DNA of 64,000 bases from Bacillota bacterium. Its GTDB lineage: Bacteria; Bacillota; TC1. A program made the position numbers and the translations under genes. How positions within the stretch are numbered: the stretch's first letter is position 1; each line of letters starts with the position of its first letter. This document shows positions 9,704 to 18,278 of this stretch, one piece after another. Under the pieces are notes generated by a model. It saw only the letters and a list, made by a program, of their open reading frames with translations. It was not told the DNA's origin and did no database searches. The stretch is taken from positions 1 to 64,000 of the forward strand of contig JAQUGR010000004.1 of assembly GCA_028683955.1 (NCBI GenBank), given 5' to 3'.

Positions 9704-10450
9704 TTAAACCTCAAAAGTCAACTTTTTTAGGTAATCAAAACCTGTAAACTTTTTATCTGTAATGTGTTCAATTAATTTTTCTAAAAAATAATCCAATTTT
9801 TCCAATAAAGCTTTCGTTACTTCAAATTCTTTTAATTGATCAAAACTATCAGTTTCAAGTATTTTATATATTTTAATTAAATCTGCTTCAATACAAAACC
9901 CTTCTTTAGTACAACTATCGCAAATTAGGTTTCCTTCTGAAAATTGATAAAAATAATTATCACTATTTATATTGCAAATATTACAAGCTACTAAATTTGG
10001 CTGATGTCCTAGATATAAGATACTTTTTATTAAAAAATATCTTAATAAAAATTTAGGATCTTTTGTATTACCTAATCTATTAAACGTCCAAATCAGTAAT
10101 TCAAACACTTCTTTTTGTGACATGTTATCAACTAAAACATCATTTAAAAAAACTGTCATTGTCATAGCTACGCTAGTTTTTAATAAATCTTTTCTAATAT
10201 TCATAAAGCCTTCAATTACTTGGCCTTGGTTTAGTACATAATATGCTTTACCCTTGCTTAATTGATATTCTCCATGAACTAATAAATCAGTTGATGATCT
10301 ATTTTTACTATTAAGCTTTCTAGCGCCTTTAGCCACAAAGGACAAACGTCCTCTATCTTTAGTAAATATAATAATAGATTTGTCAGAATCTCTATATTCA
10401 CGACTTAAAATAACAATCCCTTCAACAGAAAGTGTATTTCTTCCAGCCAC
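9704..10450 (-). CDS. recO: DNA repair protein RecO
   Basis: Recombination mediator that helps load RecA with RecR and anneals single strands. The 248 residues begin with an OB-fold (VEGIVILSREYRDSDKSIIIFTK), followed by a helical domain with a zinc finger near residues 154-180 (CNICN and CDSC). The start codon overlaps the last base of era, and the gene forms the classical ybeY-cdd-era-recO series. Length is normal and nothing is missing. Confidence 0.95.
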   Translation of the reverse strand: MAGRNTLSVEGIVILSREYRDSDKSIIIFTKDRGRLSFVAKGARKLNSKNRSSTDLLVHGEYQLSKGKAYYVLNQGQVIEGFMNIRKDLLKTSVAMTMTVFLNDVLVDNMSQKEVFELLIWTFNRLGNTKDPKFLLRYFLIKSILYLGHQPNLVACNICNINSDNYFYQFSEGNLICDSCTKEGFCIEADLIKIYKILETDSFDQLKEFEVTKALLEKLDYFLEKLIEHITDKKFTGFDYLKKLTFEV

Positions 10451-11346
10451 TATTTCTCCCTTTTATAACCGAAGTTTCTCATGTCAAAATCTTTTTTTCT
10501 CCAGCTATCTTTAACTTTGACTTGAATATTCAAGTACACTTTCATTCCCCACATTTTCTCAAGTTCAAGTCTAGATAATCGGCCGATTTTTTTTAACATA
10601 GAAGCACCCTTACCAATCATTATTCCTTTTTGAGATTTTCTTTCTACGTAAATAGAGGCATAAACATTAATCAATTCCCCTTCTTCTTCTATCAAGTCAA
10701 TTAATACTGCTGAAGAATGAGGAACCTCTTCTTCAGTTAATCTTAATATTTTTTCTCTGATAATTTCACTTACAAGAAAAGCTTCACTTACATTAGAAGT
10801 TTCTTCTGCTGGGAAATACATTGGGCCTTCTTCAATATTATTTAATATTTTGGATAATAATTCATCCAAATTTTGATTTTTTAAAGCTGATATAGGAATT
10901 ATATTTTCAACTTTAATTAATTGGTTATACTTTTCTATTATCGGCAAAACAGATTCTTTATTATCTAAATCAATTTTGTTAATTACTAAAATTATAGGCG
11001 TTTTAGTTTTAGACAACATTTCAATAATATATTCTTCACCTTTACCTATTTCCTTACTACTATCAACTATATATAAAATCAGATCAATATTTCTTAAATT
11101 CTTTTTGACCATATCCATCATATACTCACCAAGATTAGTCTTAGGCTTATGTATACCTGGTGTATCAATAAAAACTAACTGATATTCATCTTCTTTTGTT
11201 AATATTCCTAATACTTCATTTCTTGTTGTTTGTGGTTTATCAGACATAATCGCAATCTTCTTACCTATTAAAGTATTAAGCAATGTAGATTTACCTACAT
11301 TTGGTCTACCGATTATTGAAATAAAACCTGATTTAAAATTTTTCAT
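10450..11346 (-). CDS. era: GTPase Era
   Basis: Ras-like GTPase required for 30S subunit assembly, binding the 3' end of 16S rRNA. The 298-residue protein shows G1 GRPNVGKST at 13-21, G3 DTPG, G4 NKID, and a C-terminal KH domain around GMIGKGASMLKKIGRLSRLELE. Its stop overlaps the recO start and its own start follows the cdd stop directly, so it is translationally linked to both. Confidence 0.96.
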   Translation of the reverse strand: MKNFKSGFISIIGRPNVGKSTLLNTLIGKKIAIMSDKPQTTRNEVLGILTKEDEYQLVFIDTPGIHKPKTNLGEYMMDMVKKNLRNIDLILYIVDSSKEIGKGEEYIIEMLSKTKTPIILVINKIDLDNKESVLPIIEKYNQLIKVENIIPISALKNQNLDELLSKILNNIEEGPMYFPAEETSNVSEAFLVSEIIREKILRLTEEEVPHSSAVLIDLIEEEGELINVYASIYVERKSQKGIMIGKGASMLKKIGRLSRLELEKMWGMKVYLNIQVKVKDSWRKKDFDMRNFGYKREK

Positions 11347-11729
11347 TATAATTCAAACCCTTCAGGTAATAATTTTGAAATAGTAAAGCTTTTTTGATAA
11401 CCATCTGGACCATAAAAATCTATCGGTAAATTCTTATCAAATTCATATATTACTTGTCTACAAGCACCACAAGGAGATTTCACTAACTTACTATCTGTTA
11501 ATATAACCATTTTAACCCATTCTTTTTCACCGTTAATAATTGCATTAGCAATGGCATTTCTTTCTGCACAAACTGTTAATCCATAACTACTGTTTTCTAT
11601 ATTAACGCCAGTATAAATATTACCCTTTGTAGTAAGAATAGCTGCAGCTACACTAATTTTAGAATAAGGACTATATGCATTTTTCAATGCAATTTCCGCT
11701 GTTGATTTTAGTAATTGATCATTATTCAT
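11346..11729 (-). CDS. cdd: Cytidine deaminase
   Basis: Pyrimidine salvage enzyme deaminating cytidine and deoxycytidine to uridine and deoxyuridine. The 127 residues correspond to the short homotetrameric class. The zinc site is C54-A-E56 (TVCAERNAI) and PCGAC with C87 and C90. The start overlaps the ybeY stop by four bases (ATGA type). The usual diacylglycerol kinase gene often found between ybeY and cdd in Firmicutes is absent. Confidence 0.95.
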   Translation of the reverse strand: MNNDQLLKSTAEIALKNAYSPYSKISVAAAILTTKGNIYTGVNIENSSYGLTVCAERNAIANAIINGEKEWVKMVILTDSKLVKSPCGACRQVIYEFDKNLPIDFYGPDGYQKSFTISKLLPEGFEL

Positions 11730-12202
11730 CTGCCTATATCCAATTTCATCAATATTTGTTCTTCCATAATCCTCATATTCTTTTTGTCTTCTTCTTTTTC
11801 ATGGTCATAACCTAAAAGGTGTAATATCCCATGAACAAGCAAATAACTCATTTCTCTCAAAAAAGAATGTCCAAAATCTATACTTTGTTCTAATGCTTTT
11901 TCTCCTGATATTATTATGTCACCTAAAATAATTTCTTCAGTTTCATTAAAGAATAATGGTTCTTCACTTTCATCATTTTCTTCAAACAAAGGGAAACTAA
12001 GAACATCAGTATCACTGTCTACATTTCTATATTTTTTATTTAAGCTTCTGATTTCTTCGTTGTCTGTAATTAATACTGAAACTTCATAATTATCAACGCT
12101 GCCAGCCTCTGTCAGTGCTACAATACCTACTTGTTCTAGTTTTTCATAAAGGTCATCTTCAATTTTAACTTTATCTTGTTCATTTGCTATTACAATGTCC
12201 AT
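11726..12202 (-). CDS. ybeY: Endoribonuclease YbeY (rRNA maturation)
   Basis: Single-strand endoribonuclease for 16S rRNA 3' maturation and ribosome quality control. The 158 residues contain the zinc motif HGILHLLGYDHE with H124, H128 and H134, and the family segment DTDVLSFP. The ATG has GGAGG upstream. It is the first gene of the long minus-strand operon: a 391-base gene-free stretch with a good promoter lies upstream. phoH, its common upstream partner, is not in the window. Confidence 0.95.
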   Translation of the reverse strand: MDIVIANEQDKVKIEDDLYEKLEQVGIVALTEAGSVDNYEVSVLITDNEEIRSLNKKYRNVDSDTDVLSFPLFEENDESEEPLFFNETEEIILGDIIISGEKALEQSIDFGHSFLREMSYLLVHGILHLLGYDHEKEEDKKNMRIMEEQILMKLDIGR

Positions 12203-12593
12203 TAGATACCTCCATTTTTTATTTATTTTATTAATTTATTAATTAGAAAATTAAACTCAAATACCTTGTTACCTCTCTATTTAATAGCATATTTAACAAG
12301 TATATTTATATATCATTTTACTGATGTTGTCATGTGACTTCTTACTGTCAAAAATTTCATTCCAGGATTGACAGGCTTAAATAATTCTTAAATCAATAAT
12401 ATTTCATATTGCTAAGATAATTATTAAAAGAAAAGACCATTTACAACTGATTATTTATTTTATGACCTAAATTACTTTTATCGTAGTAACAAGCATCTTG
12501 TTTCTCTGATAATTTCATTTGATCCTTAATAATTTTAAATTTAATAGATTAAATATTTAAATCTTTTTTTATAGCTAAAAACATCATCTTTAA
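12203..12593. other. Gene-free stretch between ybeY and thiN
   Basis: This 391-base AT-rich region has no ORF with a ribosome binding site on either strand. It holds the promoter of the ybeY operon (12305-12333), an inverted repeat in the ybeY leader (CTTGTTA/TAACAAG, 12261-12302 area) and a small hairpin AACAAG-CAT-CTTGTT at 12488-12502. No terminator with a U tract is evident after thiN. A small RNA or decayed gene cannot be excluded. Confidence 0.5.
12305..12333 (-). promoter_or_regulatory. Sigma-A promoter of the ybeY-to-mtnA operon
   Basis: On the minus strand, ATGACA (12328-12333) is followed after 17 bases by TATAAA (12305-12310). The start of transcription would lie near 12298, giving a leader of about 95 bases before ybeY. 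It is the best-spaced hexamer pair seen in the gene-free stretch. Confidence 0.45.
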
Positions 12594-13229
12594 TTATATC
12601 ATACTAATGTCTTTTAGTCCTTGAATAATCAATATTTTACCATTTAAGAGCGAAACTTCAGCATTATCCTCAACTATTTTATTTCTTAAAGTTAATGTAT
12701 CCCCAAGTTCAACTTCAAATTTCCCATTATACTTCATTCCTTTCAGTATAATTAAAGATTTTTCTAAAGGTATAAATGATACAGTAGTACCAGTATTTTT
12801 ATTTATCTGTAAATTGCCAGGATTAATAATCCTAATGATTTCATTTTCATTTATTATCTTGGTATTATTATATTTTGAAAGAAGAAATATATTTCCTAGT
12901 ATATGGTCTGTTTCTAAAAAGAAACTAGGTGCACATATTAATAATTCTGAACAACCTCTTTTAAAGCCTTCTTCTACACTAGCTTCACCATCTGTCACAT
13001 CTTTTTCTGAAGCTAGTTTTATAATTTCAATGTTTTTATTTACAAAGAAATCTAAAACATCTTTATTTATAGAGTCAAAGTCTCCAATTATTAAATTTGG
13101 TAAAATATCATATTGATAAAGTATATCACACCCTCCATCAACACCAATTATATAATCATATTTTTCTATTAGTGATAATAATTTATTTTTCTTAATCGAA
13201 GTATAAGGTAATATAATTAGACCTTTCAT
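12594..13229 (-). CDS. thiN: Thiamine pyrophosphokinase
   Basis: Transfers pyrophosphate from ATP to thiamine to make thiamine diphosphate. The motifs are YIIGVDGGCDILY, PNLIIGDFDSI and SEKDVTDGEAS, all diagnostic of the TPK catalytic domain; a C-terminal beta-sandwich follows. I chose the ATG at 13227-13229 (211 residues, family length) because GGAGG stands just upstream; the longer frame runs through the rpsU terminator without a site. It lies 53 bases downstream of rpsU behind a terminator-like hairpin, so it depends on read-through or on a promoter not recognised here. Confidence 0.9.
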   Translation of the reverse strand: MKGLIILPYTSIKKNKLLSLIEKYDYIIGVDGGCDILYQYDILPNLIIGDFDSINKDVLDFFVNKNIEIIKLASEKDVTDGEASVEEGFKRGCSELLICAPSFFLETDHILGNIFLLSKYNNTKIINENEIIRIINPGNLQINKNTGTTVSFIPLEKSLIILKGMKYNGKFEVELGDTLTLRNKIVEDNAEVSLLNGKILIIQGLKDISMI

Positions 13230-13243
13230 GACAACCTCCATAT

Positions 13244-13273
13244 AAATAAATAGGTCTACCCTAAGGTAGACCC
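13244..13273 (-). terminator. Terminator after rpsU
   Basis: An 8-bp stem GGTCTACC (minus strand 13272-13265) pairs with GGTAGACC (13260-13253) around a 4-base loop, followed on the minus strand by TATTTATTT. The U tract is imperfect, so partial read-through into thiN is plausible. Confidence 0.55.
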
Positions 13274-13281
13274 AATACTTG

Positions 13282-13458
13282 CTATTTAAACTTACGTTTT
13301 CTTGCAGCTTCTGATTTTTTCTTTCTTTTAACACTAGGCTTTTCATAGTGTTCTCTCTTTCTTACTTCTGAAAGAACTCCTGATTTTTGACAAGACCTCT
13401 TAAATCTACGTAGCGCAGCATCAAGAGACTCAGTTTTTCCTACTTTAATTTCACTCAT
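13282..13458 (-). CDS. rpsU: 30S ribosomal protein S21
   Basis: Small basic ribosomal protein of the 30S platform, 58 residues, starting [20 protein letters not shown] and ending in a Lys/Arg-rich tail. The ATG at 13456-13458 is preceded by GGAGGGAGG; a start six codons further upstream would fall inside that site and is unlikely. The gene has its own consensus-like promoter and is followed by a hairpin terminator, consistent with a separate highly expressed unit between glnS and thiN. Confidence 0.95.
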   Translation of the reverse strand: MSEIKVGKTESLDAALRRFKRSCQKSGVLSEVRKREHYEKPSVKRKKKSEAARKRKFK

Positions 13459-13513
13459 ATTTATCCCTCCCTCCACCGTTACAGGATGGGTTTATTCTAA
13501 TACTACAATAAAT

Positions 13514-13542
13514 ATTATAGCTAATTTTTTGTCTTTAGTCAA
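13514..13542 (-). promoter_or_regulatory. Sigma-A promoter of rpsU
   Basis: On the minus strand, TTGACT (13537-13542) and TATAAT (13514-13519) are separated by 17 bases, in the gap behind the glnS stop. Transcription would start near 13507, about 50 bases before the rpsU ATG. Confidence 0.75.
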
Positions 13543-13567
13543 TAATATAGTGAGTTTTTTAATAATA

Positions 13568-15217
13568 TTATTTATTAAAGGAATCTTTTAAAGATACCAC
13601 TCTATTAAAAATCAATCTTTCATCAGTACTATCCTTATCTAAAGCGAAATAACCATTTCTTAAAAATTGACAGGCATTATCTACACTAGTATCTTTCAAA
13701 AAGGATTCAACATAGCCTTGACTAACAACTTTTGATTTAGGATTAATATTTTCTCTGAAATCGCCTTTTTCCGGATTTGCATCTACAAATAATCTATCAA
13801 ATAATCTAAACTCACATGGCAAGGCATGTTCAACTGAAATCCAATGTATTGTGCCTTTTACTTTTCTACCATCAGTAGACCAACCACCTTTTGTTGTTCC
13901 ATCATATGTGCAATAGACTTCGATAACTTCTCCGTTGTCATCCACTTTATAATCTTCACATTTAAGATAATATGCCCCTTTAAAACGCACTTCATTCCCT
14001 TTGAAAAGTCTTCTGTAGCCTTTTTGTGGGTTTAATGAAAAATCACTTTTTTCTATATATAACTCTTTAGTAAAAGGAATTTTCCTTTTGCCAAGTTCTA
14101 TTTGTTCTGGATTTACATCTACTTCTAACCAGTCTACATCATTTTCAAAATTTGTTACTATTACTTTCAAGGGTTCAACTACAGCCATACCTCTTACAGC
14201 TGTAAAATTGAGTTCTTCTCTTACTGCAGCTTCTAATTGAGATATATCTACCACACTATTACTTTTAGCTATACCAGCCTCAATTACAAATTTAATTATC
14301 GCATCCTTTGGATATCCACGTCTACGTAGTCCAGATATTGTTGGCATTCTTGGATCATCCCAACCGTCAACTAAACCTTCTTCTACTAATGCCAAAAGCT
14401 TTCTCTTACTCATTACTGTATAGTTTATATTTAATCTAGCAAATTCTCTTTGTTTAGGTTTTTGTTTAAATTCAAGTTTTTCAATAATAAAATCATATAA
14501 AGGCCTGTGATCTTCAAATTCTAAACTACAAAAAGAATTAGTTATATTTTCAAGAGCATCTTCAATTGGATGGGCATAATCATACATAGGATAAATATTC
14601 CAACCTTCACCTACATGATGATGATTTTTTTTTAATATTCTATATATAATAGGATCTCTCATATTAAGATTTGGTGATGCCATGTCAATTTTAAGTCTTA
14701 ATACCATGGAACCTTCATCATGCAAGCCATCTTTCATTTCCTTGAATAATTTAAGATTATCTTCTATTGTTCTATCTCTAAAGGGACTATTTTTGCCTGG
14801 TGAAGTTAAAGTTCCTCTGTATTCTCTCATTTCTTCAGGAGATAACTGACATACATAAGCTAATCCTGCACTAATTAAGTTTAATGCAAATTCATACATC
14901 TTACCAAAATATTCTGACGCATAAAATATATTTCCATCAACTTTAAAACCAAGCCATCTGATATCATTTTTTATAGCTTCCACATATTCCAAGTCTTCTT
15001 TAAGAGGATTTGTATCATCAAACCTTAAATTACACTTACCACCATACTTTTCAGCTAAGCCAAAGTTTACTGAAATAGCTTTCGCATGACCAATATGTAA
15101 ATAACCATTTGGTTCAGGTGGAAATCTAGTAATTATTTCGCTATAATTACCAGAATTTAAATCATCAGTAATAATATCATCTAAAAATCCAAAATTAACT
15201 TCTTTAAAATTCAGCAT
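13568..15217 (-). CDS. glnS: Glutamine-tRNA ligase
   Basis: Class I synthetase charging tRNA-Gln directly with glutamine. The 549-residue protein has the HIGH region PPEPNGYLHIGHAKAIS, the GlnRS-type segment RFDDTNPLKEDLEYVEAI, a KMSKS equivalent VMSKRKL, and two C-terminal beta-barrel anticodon domains. No YqeY-type extension is present. It is two bases behind gltX, so both are co-transcribed. GlnRS is uncommon in Firmicutes, which mostly use GluRS plus GatCAB; a dedicated GlnRS implies that GatCAB may be absent or needed only for tRNA-Asn. Confidence 0.94.
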   Translation of the reverse strand: MLNFKEVNFGFLDDIITDDLNSGNYSEIITRFPPEPNGYLHIGHAKAISVNFGLAEKYGGKCNLRFDDTNPLKEDLEYVEAIKNDIRWLGFKVDGNIFYASEYFGKMYEFALNLISAGLAYVCQLSPEEMREYRGTLTSPGKNSPFRDRTIEDNLKLFKEMKDGLHDEGSMVLRLKIDMASPNLNMRDPIIYRILKKNHHHVGEGWNIYPMYDYAHPIEDALENITNSFCSLEFEDHRPLYDFIIEKLEFKQKPKQREFARLNINYTVMSKRKLLALVEEGLVDGWDDPRMPTISGLRRRGYPKDAIIKFVIEAGIAKSNSVVDISQLEAAVREELNFTAVRGMAVVEPLKVIVTNFENDVDWLEVDVNPEQIELGKRKIPFTKELYIEKSDFSLNPQKGYRRLFKGNEVRFKGAYYLKCEDYKVDDNGEVIEVYCTYDGTTKGGWSTDGRKVKGTIHWISVEHALPCEFRLFDRLFVDANPEKGDFRENINPKSKVVSQGYVESFLKDTSVDNACQFLRNGYFALDKDSTDERLIFNRVVSLKDSFNK

Positions 15218-15219
15218 AT

Positions 15220-16659
15220 TTATTCACCCTTCATCAATTTAACAATAGCTTGATTTATTCTCTCTAAACTTTCTTCCTTACCTAAGATATCAATTAACTC
15301 AATAGCACCTCCAGGGGATTGTTCAGTACCAGTTAGGGCTACCCTTAAAGGCCAAAGTAATTGTCCATTTTTCAAGTTATTGTCACTTGCAAGTTTTATT
15401 AAAGTATCATGTAATATATCTTGAGTAAATTCAATATCTTCTATCTTTTCTAATTTATCAAATACTAACAATAAGCTATTTAGGGCAATTTCTTTATCTG
15501 TTTTCATTTTTTTATGGATATATAAATCTGTGGAATACTCTGAGACTTCCATGAATACTACTAAATGACTTTCCACTTCTGTAATTAAATCAATTCTCTT
15601 TTGTAAAAGTTTTGCGATCTTCATTACACTCATTTTTTCAGTTCCAAGAAAAGATATTATTGGCTTTTCAATCAACTTGGTAAAAACTTCTAGATCCATT
15701 TTTCTTATATATTCACCGTTCATCCATTTTAGTTTTGTTTTATCAAAAACTGAAGGTGATTTACTAATACCCTCAATTGTAAAATTTTCTTCTAATTCTT
15801 TTAATGTAAAAAATTCTCTTTCATCACCAGGGTTCCAGCCAAGTAGAGCTATAAAATTTAAAACAGCTTCAACCAAGTAACCTTCTTCTAATAAATCTTC
15901 AAAACTTTTATCACCAAGTCTTTTTGACAATTTTTGTCCATTTTCATTTAGAATTAAAGGTAAATGAACATATGTAGGAATTTCCCACCCGAAAGAGTTA
16001 TATAAAAGATTGTACTTTGGAGTTGATGATAAGTATTCACTACCTCTTACTACATGAGTAATGTTCATTAAATGATCATCAATTACATTAGCAAAATTAT
16101 ATGTTGGATAACCATCGGTTTTTAATAGCACCTGGTCTTCTAATTCTTTATTATCAACTTTTATTGTTCCATATACTACATCATCAAAACTAGTTTCCCC
16201 TGTTGTAGGCATCTTTTGTCTTATAACATATGACAAGCCATTTTTAAGATTTTCTTCTATTTCACCAAGGGACAAGTTTCTGCAATGATTATCATAATGT
16301 GCAAAATCCCCTGAATCTTCCTGACTCTTCCTCAAATCATCCAATCTTTCTTTAGTACAAAAGCAATAATAAGCTTTACCTTTTTTAACTAAATCTTCTG
16401 CATAAGGTTTATAAATATCCAATCTTTCACTTTGAAAATATGGACCTTCATCATATTTAATACCAACTAACTCTAATGTTTTATAAATAACGGCTAAAGA
16501 GTCTTCCACTAATCTTTCTTGATCAGTATCTTCAATTCTTAAAATAAATTTGCCAGCATTTTTTTTAGCAATTAAATATTCATATAATGCTGTACGTAAA
16601 TTGCCTATGTGCATATATCCTGTTGGGCTGGGTGCATATCTAGTTCTTACTTCTTTCAA
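15220..16659 (-). CDS. gltX: Glutamate-tRNA ligase
   Basis: Class I synthetase charging tRNA-Glu. The 479 residues include the HIGH equivalent YAPSPTGYMHIGNLRTAL at the N-terminus, IEDTDQERLVEDS, the KMSKS equivalent KLSKRLGDKS, and a helical C-terminal anticodon-binding domain. It follows the HIT gene by 12 bases. With glnS as its downstream partner, this GluRS is likely discriminating (tRNA-Glu only), which is an inference from context. Confidence 0.95.
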   Translation of the reverse strand: MKEVRTRYAPSPTGYMHIGNLRTALYEYLIAKKNAGKFILRIEDTDQERLVEDSLAVIYKTLELVGIKYDEGPYFQSERLDIYKPYAEDLVKKGKAYYCFCTKERLDDLRKSQEDSGDFAHYDNHCRNLSLGEIEENLKNGLSYVIRQKMPTTGETSFDDVVYGTIKVDNKELEDQVLLKTDGYPTYNFANVIDDHLMNITHVVRGSEYLSSTPKYNLLYNSFGWEIPTYVHLPLILNENGQKLSKRLGDKSFEDLLEEGYLVEAVLNFIALLGWNPGDEREFFTLKELEENFTIEGISKSPSVFDKTKLKWMNGEYIRKMDLEVFTKLIEKPIISFLGTEKMSVMKIAKLLQKRIDLITEVESHLVVFMEVSEYSTDLYIHKKMKTDKEIALNSLLLVFDKLEKIEDIEFTQDILHDTLIKLASDNNLKNGQLLWPLRVALTGTEQSPGGAIELIDILGKEESLERINQAIVKLMKGE

Positions 16660-16671
16660 TATTCTACTCCT

Positions 16672-17001
16672 TTAAATTAAATCTCCTAAGTCATTTCCAG
16701 CTAGTAAATGGAAATGAACGTGAAATATTATTTGTCCAGCATCTTTACCTTTGTTAGTTATTATTCTATAGCCAGTATCAGTAACTCCTAATTTATCACA
16801 TAAATTCCTGACAAATTCAGGGAACTTAGCAAGAATCTCTCCATCCATATCAGAAATATCCGCAAAATGTTTTTTAGGTATTATTAGCACATGAATTGGA
16901 GCTTTGGGATTAATATCCTTAAACGCCATGAAATAATCATTTTCCATTATAATTTCAGTTGGTATTTCTTTATTGATAAATTTACAAAATAAACAATCCA
17001 T
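16672..17001 (-). CDS. HIT family protein (histidine triad nucleotide-binding)
   Basis: A 109-residue protein of the HINT branch of the histidine-triad superfamily, which hydrolyses nucleoside phosphoramidates and related AMP conjugates. The triad is visible in QIIFHVHFHLLAG near residue 93, and the N-terminal CLFCKF resembles the zinc-binding start of many HINT proteins. Its start shares one base with the mtaB stop. The physiological substrate is unknown. Confidence 0.92.
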   Translation of the reverse strand: MDCLFCKFINKEIPTEIIMENDYFMAFKDINPKAPIHVLIIPKKHFADISDMDGEILAKFPEFVRNLCDKLGVTDTGYRIITNKGKDAGQIIFHVHFHLLAGNDLGDLI

Positions 17002-18275
17002 TATAGTAAGCCTCCAATCAAAACTTTTTTGTTAACTGATAGTATTTTTACCTTTACTATTGTATTTTCTATAATCTTTTCACCTTTAGTATCAATTAAT
17101 ACTTTTAAATAGTTATCACTATATCCTTCAGTGATATTATCTCTATTTTTTTCTACTAAAACATTCATTTGTTTTCCAATCATTTTAAATAAGAAATTAG
17201 AATGAAGTTCATCTCTTAACTCGGCCATTTCTTTAGCTCTAATTTTTTTAACATTATCTTCTACTTGATTGGAAAAATTTGCTGCTCTCGTACCTTTTCT
17301 TTTAGAATATTTAAAGATATGAAGATTATCTAAACCGATATCTCTTATAAAATCTTTTGATTCTTGGTGATTTTCTTGGCTTTCTCCTGGAAAACCAACC
17401 ATTATATCAGTCGTAACAGATAATATTGAACCTTTAATTTTTCTTAGTTTTTTAATAACATTTTCATATAGCAAAGTATCATACTTACGATTCATATTTT
17501 TTAGTATCGTTTCAGAACCACTTTGTAAGGCTAAGTGAATATGTGGCATAAATCTATCATCTTTAAATAATTCAATGAATTCTGAACTTATTTCATTAGG
17601 ATCCAATGAACCAAATCTTATTCTTTCAATTTTTGTAGTATAAAGAATTTTTTTCATTAATTCTGTTATAGAGGAATTAATATCTTTGCCATAGGCTCCA
17701 GCATGAATTCCAGTTAAGATTATTTCTTTATACCCTTTATATGATAACATATTTATCTCTTCAATTATATTTTCCAACGGTCTGCTTTTTATGGGTCCTC
17801 TAGCTATTGGAATTATACAATAGCTACAAAAGCTTTCACAACCTTCTTGAATTTTAAGAAAAGCTCTTGTTGTTTCGGGTGTGGCAATTTTCAAATCTTC
17901 AAATTTTTGATTTTTTTCAAGTTCAATTACATGAGCTTTTTCTTTACCTAAAAGCTCTAGAATTTTATTTCTATCTCTCATCCCTAAAACAAAATCAACT
18001 TCAGGCATACCTAAAAGAATGCCAGGCTCAGTTTGTGCATAACAACCTGTTACTATAACTTTACCAAAAGGATTTAGCTTTTTAGCTTTTCTTATCATTT
18101 GTCTACTTTTACTATCTGCATGGCTTGTTACAGTACAGGTATGTATCAGATATATGTCTGCTTTTGAATTAAAATCAACTATTTGAAATCCATTTTCTTT
18201 GAAATATTCTAGAAAACTTTCACCTTCACTTTGGTTAACTCTACAACCAAGTATATATATAGCTGCTGTTTTCAT
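17001..18275 (-). CDS. mtaB: tRNA (N6-threonylcarbamoyladenosine-37 C2)-methylthiotransferase MtaB
   Basis: Radical SAM enzyme adding a methylthio group to t6A37 in ANN-decoding tRNAs. The 424 residues have the N-terminal UPF0004 cluster cysteines C11, C47 and C78, the radical SAM triad C146-C150-C153 (GCESFCSYC), and a C-terminal TRAM-like domain. Length and motif order fit MtaB rather than MiaB or RimO. It is sandwiched between prmA and the HIT gene with nearly no spacing. Confidence 0.92.
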   Translation of the reverse strand: MKTAAIYILGCRVNQSEGESFLEYFKENGFQIVDFNSKADIYLIHTCTVTSHADSKSRQMIRKAKKLNPFGKVIVTGCYAQTEPGILLGMPEVDFVLGMRDRNKILELLGKEKAHVIELEKNQKFEDLKIATPETTRAFLKIQEGCESFCSYCIIPIARGPIKSRPLENIIEEINMLSYKGYKEIILTGIHAGAYGKDINSSITELMKKILYTTKIERIRFGSLDPNEISSEFIELFKDDRFMPHIHLALQSGSETILKNMNRKYDTLLYENVIKKLRKIKGSILSVTTDIMVGFPGESQENHQESKDFIRDIGLDNLHIFKYSKRKGTRAANFSNQVEDNVKKIRAKEMAELRDELHSNFLFKMIGKQMNVLVEKNRDNITEGYSDNYLKVLIDTKGEKIIENTIVKVKILSVNKKVLIGGLL

Positions 18276-18278
18276 ATT

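Noticed and set aside
12488-12502. Small hairpin AACAAG-CAT-CTTGTT as terminator of thiN
   Set aside because: Six-bp stem, weak, about 90 bases past the stop and not followed by a U tract.
13230-13346. Longer thiN frame starting inside rpsU (39 extra residues)
   Set aside because: The extension crosses the rpsU terminator and 3' end, has no ribosome binding site, and an ATG with GGAGG at the homologous start stands at 13227-13229.
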